Notes under the pieces: model-generated | Seen by the model: the letters and a program-made list of their open reading frames with translations, nothing else | Databases searched by the model: none | What the model was told of the DNA's origin: nothing | Shown here: in pieces, positions 8,313 through 16,275 of the stretch | Numbering within the stretch: the first letter of the stretch is position 1 | Layout: the number at the start of each line of letters is the position of its first letter | Translations under genes and position numbers: made by a program | Source of the DNA: Gemmatimonadaceae bacterium | GTDB lineage: Bacteria; Gemmatimonadota; Gemmatimonadetes; Gemmatimonadales; Gemmatimonadaceae | Assembly (NCBI GenBank): GCA_035633115.1 | Contig: DASQFN010000114.1 | Location: 1 to 64,000, forward strand | Direction of reading: 5' to 3' | Length of the DNA stretch: 64,000 nucleotides

Positions 8313-9437
8313 CTATTCGGCCTTTACCACAAACCCGTTGATCTGCTTTGCCTTGAGTGAACGCATCACTGCACTTGCCTGCGCCTGCGTCGGATAGTGG
8401 CCGATCCTTACTCGGAATGGGGCGCTTGTGCCTGAGACGCGGGCGTCGTAGCCCCTCTTCTTGAGGCTCTCAACCATCGCCCGCGCCTGGGATTTCACGT
8501 TGTACGCGGCGACCTGAACGGAATATCCACCTTCATCCGATGCCGCAGCCGGGGAAGGAGTCACCGGCTTCGCCGTCGCCACAGTTTTTTTCGCTGCGGC
8601 TGGTGCCGGTGCCGGTGCCGGTGCCGGTGCCGGTGCCGGTGCCGGTGCCGGTGCCGGTGGAGTAATCATCGACGGGCTCACGTCCCGCGGCGTCGAGGGT
8701 GGTTGCATTGACGGCTTGGAGACGACAGTAGGCGACTTGACGGCAATGGAGTCGGTTTTCGGCGCCAGAACGCTCGCGCTGGGAACACGTGTTGAGTCAG
8801 TCACCGGAACGGCGGCGGAAACCGGTGTAGTGGAGCTCGCTATCACTACACCGACACAGCGCTGATTGAGATACGAGATCTGATTCCGCAGCTCTACGTC
8901 ATTCGGATTTGTTTGCGCGAGCGCGTCCGCATTCACTGCACACGCGCGCTGCACATCGTTTTTCTCGAACAGAACACGCGCCGTCCAGTACCCGGCACGA
9001 GCCCTTGTCGCACCGGTCGGATGTTCGAGGGTGAGCCGGTTCAGGTGCTGTAGCGCTCCGTCATAGTCGGCGCGCGCGAGCTCGAGCTGGGCAAGCCGGA
9101 GCAGAACGTCTTCCACACGCGGAGAAAGCGGATAGTCGACGACGATTCGGCGATAGTCCATCTCCGCATCCGAGGCCATAGCGGAGAGAACAGCCCTCCA
9201 GTAGAGACCCTCGGCGTATGCGTTCGTCCCTGGGGCTGCGTGAGCAATCATCGAGTCTACGATCGCTCGGCCGGTTGCGGCGTTCCCATCATTTACGAGC
9301 GTCTGCGCTCTCCGATACGCCGAACTGTCGGGACTACCCTGTGCCTGACTCAGTACCGGTAACAACACCATCGCTGCGACTGCCCACTTCCTTGACATCT
9401 CTACTCCTTGCTTCCTATGCGGCAATTTTCTGCTCAT
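8313..9437 (-). CDS. Signal-peptide protein with TPR-like region, Ala-Pro repeat and SPOR domain
   Basis: The 374-residue product is exported (hydrophobic AVAAMVLLPVLSQAQG near residues 18-33). A helical, TPR-like region follows (about 40-195). A Pro/Ala/Ser-rich linker contains about eight consecutive Pro-Ala pairs, and a C-terminal SPOR domain (about 300-374) includes SVQVAAYNVKSQARAM and FRVRIGHYPTQAQASAVM. SPOR domains bind denuded septal peptidoglycan, so a periplasmic cell-division or wall role is likely. A start at the second methionine (MSRKWAVAAMV, about 8 bases after a GGAG-like site) is more plausible than the first. The first ATG overlaps the end of holA. Confidence 0.8.
   Translation of the reverse strand: MSRKLPHRKQGVEMSRKWAVAAMVLLPVLSQAQGSPDSSAYRRAQTLVNDGNAATGRAIVDSMIAHAAPGTNAYAEGLYWRAVLSAMASDAEMDYRRIVVDYPLSPRVEDVLLRLAQLELARADYDGALQHLNRLTLEHPTGATRARAGYWTARVLFEKNDVQRACAVNADALAQTNPNDVELRNQISYLNQRCVGVVIASSTTPVSAAVPVTDSTRVPSASVLAPKTDSIAVKSPTVVSKPSMQPPSTPRDVSPSMITPPAPAPAPAPAPAPAPAPAPAAAKKTVATAKPVTPSPAAASDEGGYSVQVAAYNVKSQARAMVESLKKRGYDARVSGTSAPFRVRIGHYPTQAQASAVMRSLKAKQINGFVVKAE
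8602..8655. repeat. Hexanucleotide tandem repeat (GGTGCC)x9
   Basis: Nine perfect GGTGCC units lie inside the SPOR-domain gene and encode its Ala-Pro run on the minus strand. Whole-codon gain or loss would only change linker length, so the repeat could vary without breaking the frame. Confidence 0.9.
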
Positions 9438-10473
9438 TTCCGGCGCACATCGCCAGAATGAGCGTGGTCAGCACCTGCTCCTCCGAAGAAACCCTGCTTT
9501 CCTTGAGCGTCAGATCAGCTATCAGCAATGCGTCGAGCGCGCGCTGCAGCGATTCCGTTTCCCATGAGCCTGCAGCCGAGGCCCATGCAGCTACTGCTGT
9601 ACCCCAAGGGCGCCCGGTGAATGCCGATCCGGACTGCTTCAACAGGTTCCAATAGTCGTTTTGCAGCTGCCCGGGTTGCAAGCCTTCGTCGAGCCTCGCC
9701 CTCCCCCATGCCAACGCGACTGTTTGCGTTGCAAGCGCCATGACGACCAGGACCGCGCTGGTTTTCGGCTGCGCCAGAACGTGGTCGACCAGTGCCAGCG
9801 CGTGCTTTACGTCGCGTCTCCCTATCGCATCCAGAAGATCCGCCATTGTCTCACCCCGGCGTACTCCGACCACTTCGGAAACGGCTTCCTCGGTGATTTC
9901 TCGCCCGTTTGCGAAGCTTGCAAGCTTTTCCAGCTCAGTCACCAATTGGCGCAAATCATTTCCGACCGCTGACTGAAGCAGGTCGATGGCTCCCACAGAT
10001 ATGGCGCCTTTGAGGTTCAGCGTAACGTGATGGGCAATCCATCGGGGGATTCTGTCGGCTGTCAGCGTGTCGAATTCCAGAACAGTCGCCAGACGCGCTA
10101 GTTCCTTGTCCGTCTTTCCGCCCGCTGCCTCGACGAGCAACAGTAGCATATCTGCGGACGGTTTTTCGAGATACTGTTCGACAACTTTTCGTGGGTCCTT
10201 TCGCAGCGCACCCGCATCACTAATCACCACGACGCGGCGCTCGGCCATCATCGGCATCGAGGAAAGAAGCGCATCCATCGATTTTGGGTCGACATCCTGC
10301 GCACGACGAACGTCGAGATTGAAATCCCGCATCCCAGGGTCGGTTGCTGTCGCAATGAGCTGCCTCATCGCGTCTTCTTTCTGAAAGTCGTCTTCGCCGC
10401 AGATGTAGTACGCGGCGTCGAATGACTGCCGCTTCAAAACCTCTCCGAGCGACTTTAGTGCAGCCTTGGACAT
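9415..10473 (-). CDS. holA: DNA polymerase III subunit delta
   Basis: HolA is the clamp-loader subunit that opens the beta clamp. The 352-residue protein matches the family in length. It shows the N-terminal segment YYICGEDDFQKEDAMRQLI, the RRVVVISDA strand, KVVEQYLEKPSADMLLLLVEA, and the C-terminal helical collar with ALVDHVLAQPKTSAVLVVMAL. The clamp-loader AAA+ fold is typically inactive for ATP, and no Walker A is seen. It is read into the SPOR gene and mutS. Confidence 0.92.
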   Translation of the reverse strand: MSKAALKSLGEVLKRQSFDAAYYICGEDDFQKEDAMRQLIATATDPGMRDFNLDVRRAQDVDPKSMDALLSSMPMMAERRVVVISDAGALRKDPRKVVEQYLEKPSADMLLLLVEAAGGKTDKELARLATVLEFDTLTADRIPRWIAHHVTLNLKGAISVGAIDLLQSAVGNDLRQLVTELEKLASFANGREITEEAVSEVVGVRRGETMADLLDAIGRRDVKHALALVDHVLAQPKTSAVLVVMALATQTVALAWGRARLDEGLQPGQLQNDYWNLLKQSGSAFTGRPWGTAVAAWASAAGSWETESLQRALDALLIADLTLKESRVSSEEQVLTTLILAMCAGNEQKIAA

Positions 10474-10540
10474 GCTGCTAATATAGAAAAAGATTCATCC
10501 GGAACCCCTTGCCGAGTGTTCTCCCCCTCCCGGAGTTCCT

Positions 10541-10573
10541 TAAGAAAAAGACCCGGGCTTGGAGGCCCGGGGA
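10541..10573 (-). terminator. Rho-independent terminator after anti-sigma gene
   Basis: On the minus strand CCCGGGC-CTCCA-GCCCGGG style arms (CCCCGGGC and GCCCGGG) form a strong stem followed by TCTTTTTCTT. It starts directly at the stop of the anti-sigma gene. Confidence 0.88.
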
Positions 10574-11104
10574 TTATCGTCCGTTTTGGGTGAGCTGGAG
10601 GTCCGCGGATGCGAAATGAATCGGTGCCAGCTCTGCATAGAGCGCGGCCGTCCAGATCGGAAGCCCGGCAGGAACGGAGGCAACCATTGCCGGTGCCGGA
10701 GTCGTAATCGGAGCAAACTCTGGCTCGGGAATGCTTGCCACGGCCGGAGGAAAGACGATGTCCCGGGAAGCATCCACATCGCGCAATGAGCTGCCGATGT
10801 ACCCGAGCATCAGCGCGCTCGAAACTGCTATCGTCGCTGCAAATGCGCGGGAATGATGAAATACGGGAGCAGCTTCGGCGTCCTTCAGCTCACGGAGTCG
10901 AGCATTCAGCCTCTCGGAGAAATCCGCTGATGGCTCGATCCTTGGAAGATTTCGAAACAGGAGAAGCGAGCGGCGAACGATCGCGTCGTGCTTCGCACAC
11001 TCTTCGCACTCCGCAATGTGCCGCTGCACGCCGACAAGCTCGATACCGGATAGCGTGTCGTCGATGAAGGCGGAGTGTGTTTTATGGAATTCGCGACAGT
11101 CCAT
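10574..11104 (-). CDS. Anti-sigma factor with zinc-finger (zf-HC2) N-terminus
   Basis: The 176-residue protein has the ZAS-type metal motif near the N-terminus: Cys3, then HIAECEECAKH around residues 29-39, matching HxxxCxxC. A single membrane segment (AFAATIAVSSALMLGYIG, about 88-106) follows, with a short outer domain of about 70 residues rich in Pro, Ala and Ile. It lies directly downstream of the ECF sigma gene. It would hold the sigma factor at the membrane until an envelope or redox signal releases it. The signal is not evident. Confidence 0.85.
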   Translation of the reverse strand: MDCREFHKTHSAFIDDTLSGIELVGVQRHIAECEECAKHDAIVRRSLLLFRNLPRIEPSADFSERLNARLRELKDAEAAPVFHHSRAFAATIAVSSALMLGYIGSSLRDVDASRDIVFPPAVASIPEPEFAPITTPAPAMVASVPAGLPIWTAALYAELAPIHFASADLQLTQNGR

Positions 11105-11128
11105 GAGGCAGGTTCAGGGGGTCTGGGT

Positions 11129-11155
11129 ACCAGTACCCGTTCGACGGGTACTGGT
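11129..11155 (-). promoter_or_regulatory. Perfect hairpin between sigma and anti-sigma genes
   Basis: ACCAGTACCCG-TTCGA-style arms (CCAGTACCCGT and ACGGGTACTGG) form a 12-base-pair stem with a 3-base loop in the 70-base gap. No U-run follows on the minus strand, so it may be an mRNA-stabilising or attenuating element that sets the sigma:anti-sigma ratio rather than a terminator. Confidence 0.55.
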
Positions 11156-11174
11156 TCCCCCCAAACTCATAACT

Positions 11175-11813
11175 CTACTCCATGTAGGGCGCAACAATCT
11201 CCGCGAAGGAGTTCCTTGCCCTGTTCAGTCGCGATTTGACCGTGCCGAGATTGCAGTCCGTGATCTCGGCGATCTCCTCGTAGGACTTCCCCTCGAGCTC
11301 CCGGAGGACGAAGACATGCCGATGATGCTCGGGCAGCTTTGCCACCGATTCCTCGACTATTTCCCGCAGGTGCCGCTTCCGGTACATGTCATCCGGCCGT
11401 GAGGTGGTATCCTCGAATTGCAGCGGCCGATCGTCATCCTGCCAGTTCTTTTGAACCGTCTGCATCAGTACCAGCGGATTTCGCGAGCGATTCCGGAGCT
11501 CGTTTTTCGCCAGATTCGATGCAATCGTGTACGCCCACGTCGAAAACTTCTTCGACCGGTCGAAACGATGAAGATGCCGGTACACCCGGATGAACACTTC
11601 CTGAACCAGATCCTCCGCCTTCTCCCGATCACCAATCGTCCGGTAAATGAAGTTCAACAGGCGGGTCTGATACCTCTCCACCAGCTCCGAGAACGCTCTT
11701 TCCTCTCCCCCCAGGAAAGCGGTGACTACGGCTGAATCGTCCATCGCCCGCAGTCGCTCCCTGACGGTAATTCCTTGACTCGGAATCTCTTGTTTACGAG
11801 CGATACTTGCCAT
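11175..11813 (-). CDS. ECF RNA polymerase sigma factor (RpoE-like)
   Basis: The 212-residue protein contains sigma region 2 (FSELVERYQTRLLNFIYRTI, then DREKAEDLVQEVFIRVYRHL and FSTWAYTIASNLAKNELR) and region 4 with an HTH (LPEHHRHVFVLRELEGKSYE, then EIAEITDCNLGTVKSRLNRA). Regions 1 and 3 are absent, as in extracytoplasmic-function sigmas. Its anti-sigma partner is next downstream. The N-terminal extension of about 20 residues before MDDSAVVTAF may be over-called, since an in-frame ATG exists there. Confidence 0.93.
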   Translation of the reverse strand: MASIARKQEIPSQGITVRERLRAMDDSAVVTAFLGGEERAFSELVERYQTRLLNFIYRTIGDREKAEDLVQEVFIRVYRHLHRFDRSKKFSTWAYTIASNLAKNELRNRSRNPLVLMQTVQKNWQDDDRPLQFEDTTSRPDDMYRKRHLREIVEESVAKLPEHHRHVFVLRELEGKSYEEIAEITDCNLGTVKSRLNRARNSFAEIVAPYME

Positions 11814-11849
11814 TACCTACCCCCGAAATAGATGAGACTCTGACAACAG

Positions 11850-11886
11850 AAGAACCTGTGGCCGCCTCCTGGGTAAAAGTTTCTTG
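11850..11886 (-). promoter_or_regulatory. Possible ECF-type promoter upstream of sigma gene
   Basis: The minus strand carries AAGAAACTTTTACCC, which resembles the GGAACTTTT -35 element of autoregulated ECF promoters. No convincing -10 is found at the expected spacing, so support is weak. Confidence 0.22.
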
Positions 11887-11932
11887 CCTTGGTCCATAGT
11901 GCAGGGGGTATGCCGACCATCGGTCAGCGGAA

Positions 11933-11957
11933 TAAGCCATTCAATGACAATGGCTTA
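11933..11957. terminator. Inverted repeat in NUDIX-sigma gap, possible terminator
   Basis: TAAGCCATT and AATGGCTTA form a 9-base-pair stem with a 7-base loop. It lies 3' of the NUDIX gene on the minus strand. There is no clear U-run, so termination is only one explanation. The rest of the 275-base gap (11814-12089) holds an imperfect tandem CCTTGTACGT/CCTTATACGT near 12035-12061 and no gene. Confidence 0.35.
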
Positions 11958-12089
11958 GGCCTTCTCCACCACCCTGCTTGTCCCGCCCCCGGCGCCCTGG
12001 TGTCCTAAAAACAAGACAATTCGGGGCGCATTCCTTGTACGTGGGGCCTTCCTTATACGTTGGTTGGAGTCCTTTCGGCCTTCGAGGGT

Positions 12090-12662
12090 TTACTTTGGCC
12101 GGTGGCTCGCGTGGGCCAGGAGCAGCCCCAGGGCGGTCTTTGCGTCCACAATTTCGCCCGAATGGACCATCGCCACGGCCCGCGACAGGGAAATCGGGTG
12201 GAGCTCCATGAACTCATCGGGCTCGCGGCTCGCTACGCCGCCGGTGAGCTCCTCCGCCACGAAAAGATGGATCTGCTCATCCGTAAACCCTGGCGTCGTA
12301 TAGATGGTAGTCAGACGTCGCAAGTGTCTCGCCGAGTATCCCGTTTCCTCTCGTAGCTCTCGCTCGGCGCATTCCTCCGGAGACTCGTCCGGGTCTAGAC
12401 GCCCAGCCGGGATCTCATATAGATAGCGTTCCGCGGCGTACCGGTATTGGCGGATCAGAAGGACATCCGGACCTGCTTTGGACGCGTCCAGCAACGGAAC
12501 GACCGCGCTTGCTCCCGAGTGCCGAATCATCTCCAGCTCGCCAATCGTTCCATCGGGGAAGCGAACCTGATCCACATCCAATGAGATGACCCTGCCGGTA
12601 TACACTCGGCGGGAAGAGACCTTTCCGGTCATCTCGGTTTTTGTGGCTTGCTGCCTTTTCAC
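12090..12662 (-). CDS. NUDIX hydrolase (ADP-ribose pyrophosphatase-like)
   Basis: The 190-residue protein contains a complete Nudix box, GRLDPDESPEECAERELREE followed by TGY, fitting GX5EX7REUXEEXGU. The upstream strands (RVYTGRVISLDVDQVRFPDG, RHSGASAVVPLL, QYRYAAERYLYEIPAG) match the ADP-ribose/nucleotide-sugar subgroup. It would hydrolyse ADP-ribose or a similar nucleoside diphosphate derivative. The start overlaps the stop of the M16 gene by four bases, so it is translationally coupled to the peptidase pair. Confidence 0.9.
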   Translation of the reverse strand: MKRQQATKTEMTGKVSSRRVYTGRVISLDVDQVRFPDGTIGELEMIRHSGASAVVPLLDASKAGPDVLLIRQYRYAAERYLYEIPAGRLDPDESPEECAERELREETGYSARHLRRLTTIYTTPGFTDEQIHLFVAEELTGGVASREPDEFMELHPISLSRAVAMVHSGEIVDAKTALGLLLAHASHRPK

Positions 12663-14017
12663 GCTTCAGTAGCGGATCGCACTGATAGATCACCGAGCGC
12701 TAGCTTCCCCACAGGCTCCTTCACCACCGCAGGATCTCCGACAACGACTATTTGCAGCATCTCGGGAAAGACGTAGCCCTGCGCTGCCCGGAGGACGTCC
12801 GACGGCCGGACGGCGTGAATATTCTCCCGATATGTGTCATAGAAATTCTCCGGAAGACCGAAAACCACCAGGTTCGCGAGTGCGGATGCGATTGAGGATG
12901 TCGTTTCGTACCGTATCGGGAAAACGCCTTCCAGGTAGTTCGTTGCCAGCGACAGCTCCTCCTCGGGAATTTCTTCGGTTCTCATCCCATCGATTTCCTT
13001 CAGCGTCTCACTTATGGCGGCCGCCGAAACTTCACTCTGAACGGCGGTTGCGATCACGAACGGCCCGGGCTCACGCCGCCAGTCGAAGAAAGACGAGGCT
13101 CCGTAGGTGTAGCCGTGTTGCTCTCTGAGATTGAGGTTGATTCGGGACGAGAACAATCCACCGAGGAGTGCGTTCATCACCACTACGTTGAAATAATCAG
13201 GATGAGATCGCGGGATCCCGATGTGTCCAAGACGTAGCTCCGCCTGCGCTGCACCCTCTTTGGCGATTATCTCCACCGCGCGAGTGCTCCGGGCTTGCAT
13301 TACAGAGGCGGCGTCTACGGAAGCCCTTTTCCCCGCCCACCCGCCCAGCGTCGTCGAAACAAGCGTCACCGCCTCCTCAGTGTGGATATCCCCAACGACT
13401 ATCACCGTTACCGCATCGGGTGTATAGCGCGATGCAAAGAAGGCGGCAATCTCGTCACGAGTAATGACAGACACCGATGCAGTCGTCCCGGCCATTGGCT
13501 CACTGTATCGCGAGCGTTTCGCATACAGAAATCTCGAGAATGACTCGTCAGCCAGGCCCCTCGGCTCTGCCAGAATCTGTGCTCTTTCGGCAAGCCGTTC
13601 GGCTTTAAGGCGCTCCACTTCGCGCTCGGGAAACGAGGGGGAGGTGAGCACCTCGGTCATGAGCTCCAGCCCTGGCGTCAACTTGTCCCGCAGGAGAGTC
13701 ATGCTCACGATCGTGCTGTCCCAGTCTGCGCCAGCCTCGAGCGAAGAGCCGAGTTTCTCGAAACCTTCCAGTATCTGAATACCGTCGTGCTTAAGGGTGC
13801 CTTCCCTCAAACCCTCAGCGGTGAGCTGCGCCAGGCCTTCGCGTCCGGGGGGGTCGGACGTGGCCCCGGCATCGATCACTGCCAGCACGGTGACGACGGG
13901 AAGTTTTCGGACAGGCGCAACGACTACCTGGAGCCCATTCGGTAACGCGGTGCGCTCGAATCGCGGGAATTGAAATGTCCGCGATGGCCCTGGCGCCGGC
14001 CGCGTGGAGATCGTCAT
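12659..14017 (-). CDS. M16 family peptidase, inactive-type subunit
   Basis: The 452-residue protein has the two-domain M16 fold: ALPNGLQVVVAPVRKLPVVT at the start, and in the second half a YTYGASSFFDWRREPGPF segment followed by FVIATAVQSE. The zinc-binding HxxEH is replaced by AQLTAEG, so it cannot bind zinc at that site. Such subunits pair with a catalytic M16 protein, as in mitochondrial processing peptidase. Its gene overlaps the catalytic partner upstream by four bases. No convincing signal peptide is seen. Confidence 0.88.
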   Translation of the reverse strand: MTISTRPAPGPSRTFQFPRFERTALPNGLQVVVAPVRKLPVVTVLAVIDAGATSDPPGREGLAQLTAEGLREGTLKHDGIQILEGFEKLGSSLEAGADWDSTIVSMTLLRDKLTPGLELMTEVLTSPSFPEREVERLKAERLAERAQILAEPRGLADESFSRFLYAKRSRYSEPMAGTTASVSVITRDEIAAFFASRYTPDAVTVIVVGDIHTEEAVTLVSTTLGGWAGKRASVDAASVMQARSTRAVEIIAKEGAAQAELRLGHIGIPRSHPDYFNVVVMNALLGGLFSSRINLNLREQHGYTYGASSFFDWRREPGPFVIATAVQSEVSAAAISETLKEIDGMRTEEIPEEELSLATNYLEGVFPIRYETTSSIASALANLVVFGLPENFYDTYRENIHAVRPSDVLRAAQGYVFPEMLQIVVVGDPAVVKEPVGKLALGDLSVRSATEA

Positions 14018-15324
14018 GCCGCGATCGACGGCGGTGTTGTTACGCCAGAATCCGCGGTCTCCATTCTCGGGACGAAGAGCAGTGTCACGCGGTTCTCCGG
14101 ACCAAGTCTCGAGCCAGCGAACTCATTGACGGCTTCGACTGTTACATCCTGGTATTTCGCGGGCTGTTCGTTCAGGAGCTCCGGCTCGCCGAAGTATGTG
14201 GCGAACATTGACAGCCTGTCCGCTCGCTCACTCGCTGACTGCAGCGCTGTGACGATCTCGGTGTCGATCAGCGCGACTGCTCGCTCGACCTCTTCTTCTC
14301 GTACACCGTCCTGTATCAGACGATCGACTTCCCGATTGACCTCTTCCTCCAGCCTTTCGGGTGTTGTTTCGGGACGCGCGATGACGTCGACCACCAGAAG
14401 ATCACTTGCCTTGGCAAGGTCGAATGTGAACGCTGAAGCATCCGCTGCGACTTGTCGCTCACGCACGAGCGACCGGTGCAGACGGCTGCCTCGACGCATG
14501 CCCAGGATCGCACCAGCGACGCTTGCCGCGTAGTAGCCATCACTGCCGAAGATTGGAGACCGGAATGCCAGATAGAGACGTGGTAAGGCCACATCATCGC
14601 CAACCACGAGGCGCAAAGGCTGCCCGAAAATTGGCGGTACGTCCATCCCCGTGAGCGAAGGTTTTCCTCGACCTCGCGGAATTTCGCCGAAATATTTCTC
14701 GACCAGCCTGCGAGCATCAGCCGAATCGAAGTCGCCGGCGATGGAGAGCACTGCATTATCCGGAGTGTAGTACGTCTCGAAGAACTGTTTGATATCGTCG
14801 AGCGACGCTGCGGAAAGATCTTCCATCGAGCCGATCAGCGAGTGATGAAATGGGTGTGACTCCGGGAACGTGAGCGCCGAGAGCCGCTCCAGCCACGTTC
14901 CATAAGGCTGATTGTCGATGGACCAGCGGCGTTCATTCTTCACGACGTCGCGTTGTGTATCCAGCTTTTCCTGCGTCATCGCCGGCAGCAGGCTGCCCAT
15001 TCGGTCTGCTTCCAGCCAGAGGGCGAGTGACAGCTGATTCGAGGGAACTGTCTCGTAATAGTTCGTCCTCTCCAGCCATGTAGACCCATTGAGGGTCCCG
15101 CCGGCTCGCTGTATCAGCTCGAAGTGCTCGTTGGACCCGACGTGCTCCGATCCCTGGAAAAGCATATGCTCGAACAAATGGGCAAAGCCCGTTCGCCCCA
15201 GTCGTTCGTTTGCAGAACCGACATGATACCAGAGGTTTACGGCAACGATCGGTGCGGTCCGATCCTCTGATAGCGTTACGAAAAGGCCGTTATCCAGGCG
15301 AAATGTGTCGATAGGTATTCGCAT
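14014..15324 (-). CDS. M16 family zinc peptidase, catalytic subunit
   Basis: The 436-residue protein retains the inverted zinc motif HLFEHM within GRTGFAHLFEHMLFQGSE near residues 46-51, and the downstream helix with Glu in TLNGSTWLERTNYYE. It belongs to the pitrilysin/processing-peptidase group that digests peptides inside a closed chamber. No signal peptide is obvious, so the location is probably cytoplasmic. It is coupled by ATGA-type overlap to the inactive subunit downstream. Confidence 0.92.
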   Translation of the reverse strand: MRIPIDTFRLDNGLFVTLSEDRTAPIVAVNLWYHVGSANERLGRTGFAHLFEHMLFQGSEHVGSNEHFELIQRAGGTLNGSTWLERTNYYETVPSNQLSLALWLEADRMGSLLPAMTQEKLDTQRDVVKNERRWSIDNQPYGTWLERLSALTFPESHPFHHSLIGSMEDLSAASLDDIKQFFETYYTPDNAVLSIAGDFDSADARRLVEKYFGEIPRGRGKPSLTGMDVPPIFGQPLRLVVGDDVALPRLYLAFRSPIFGSDGYYAASVAGAILGMRRGSRLHRSLVRERQVAADASAFTFDLAKASDLLVVDVIARPETTPERLEEEVNREVDRLIQDGVREEEVERAVALIDTEIVTALQSASERADRLSMFATYFGEPELLNEQPAKYQDVTVEAVNEFAGSRLGPENRVTLLFVPRMETADSGVTTPPSIAA

Positions 15325-15333
15325 TGGCGTAAA

Positions 15334-16227
15334 TTGACTGAGATGCCTTGGCAGGGTAACCCATCGCGACGTCCGCTCCGCCCGCTCCGCCCGCTCTCAA
15401 TTCCTGGACCATCCGTGACGGCGATCATCCTCAACATCACCGGCCTGGTGCTCACCGCCCTGGTGGTTTTTGTCGGGATTGTCTGGCTGTTTCAGGAACG
15501 CATTGCTTTTCAGCCGCCTCGCCCGCCACTGGAAACAGTCGAGGCAAGCCGTGTGTCGTACAAGGCTCGCGATGGCCAGCCACTTCTCGCTTATGTCGTT
15601 GGAGACCCGAAGACGGCGAGGGGCCTCCTGCTCTCGTTCCACGGCAACGCAGATCTCGCAGTAAACGGGATTGACTGGGCAGAAGAGGTCAACCGAGCTA
15701 CTGGTTTTGCCGTAATGCTGACCGAGTACCGCGGCTACATGAATCTTGGCGGACGACCCACCTACAAAGGGTCACAGCTCGACTCGGAAGCTGCTTATGA
15801 GTTCGCGCGCCGTGAGCTCGGTATTCCTGCCGACAGCATCGCGTTCTACGGACACTCGCTTGGCGGCGCAATCGCTGCCGAACTTGCATCACGACACCGT
15901 CCGCTCGCACTACTTCTCGAGTCTCCTTTTACTTCCGCGCGGGCAATGAGCCGCATAATCGGCTGGAGAGCCACCCACTTCGTGTGGGATGCAATCGCTC
16001 GGTTTCATTTTGATACAGTGGAAAAGGTGGCTTCCATCGAGGCACCCGTCTGGGTGGCCCATGGTCTGCGAGACCGGATCATTCCGGCTCAGATGGGCAA
16101 GGATGTATTCGCTGCGGCCAAGGTGAAGGGCGAAATGCTGCTCGTGCCTGAGGCGTCACACAACGATGTCGGATACGTCGCCGGGCCAGGCTATTGGCGA
16201 TGGATAAGCGCAGCGTTGCAGAAATAA
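15334..16227 (+). CDS. Membrane-anchored alpha/beta hydrolase (BEM46/ABHD-like)
   Basis: The product has one N-terminal membrane helix (IILNITGLVLTALVVFVGIV) followed by an alpha/beta hydrolase domain. The oxyanion region is LLSFHGNADLA, the nucleophile Ser is in FYGHSLGGAIAAE, the acid is likely in GLRDRIIPAQ and the His in EASHNDVGYV. This is the serine-hydrolase group typified by BEM46/YfhR; the substrate is unknown. The start is uncertain. TTG at 15334, ATG at 15343 and GTG at 15415 are all in frame. The GTG would remove an odd Arg-Pro-Leu repeat and put the membrane helix at the very N-terminus. Confidence 0.85.
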   Translation: MTEMPWQGNPSRRPLRPLRPLSIPGPSVTAIILNITGLVLTALVVFVGIVWLFQERIAFQPPRPPLETVEASRVSYKARDGQPLLAYVVGDPKTARGLLLSFHGNADLAVNGIDWAEEVNRATGFAVMLTEYRGYMNLGGRPTYKGSQLDSEAAYEFARRELGIPADSIAFYGHSLGGAIAAELASRHRPLALLLESPFTSARAMSRIIGWRATHFVWDAIARFHFDTVEKVASIEAPVWVAHGLRDRIIPAQMGKDVFAAAKVKGEMLLVPEASHNDVGYVAGPGYWRWISAALQK

Positions 16228-16257
16228 AAAGCAGGACTTGAGAGAGGTCCTGCTTTT
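16227..16257. terminator. Bidirectional Rho-independent terminator
   Basis: AAAAGCAGGAC and GTCCTGCTTTT form an 11-base-pair stem with A- and T-runs on both sides. It sits between the convergent hydrolase and M16 genes and can terminate both. Confidence 0.9.
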
Positions 16258-16275
16258 CCATCCGGCGCACCCCGA

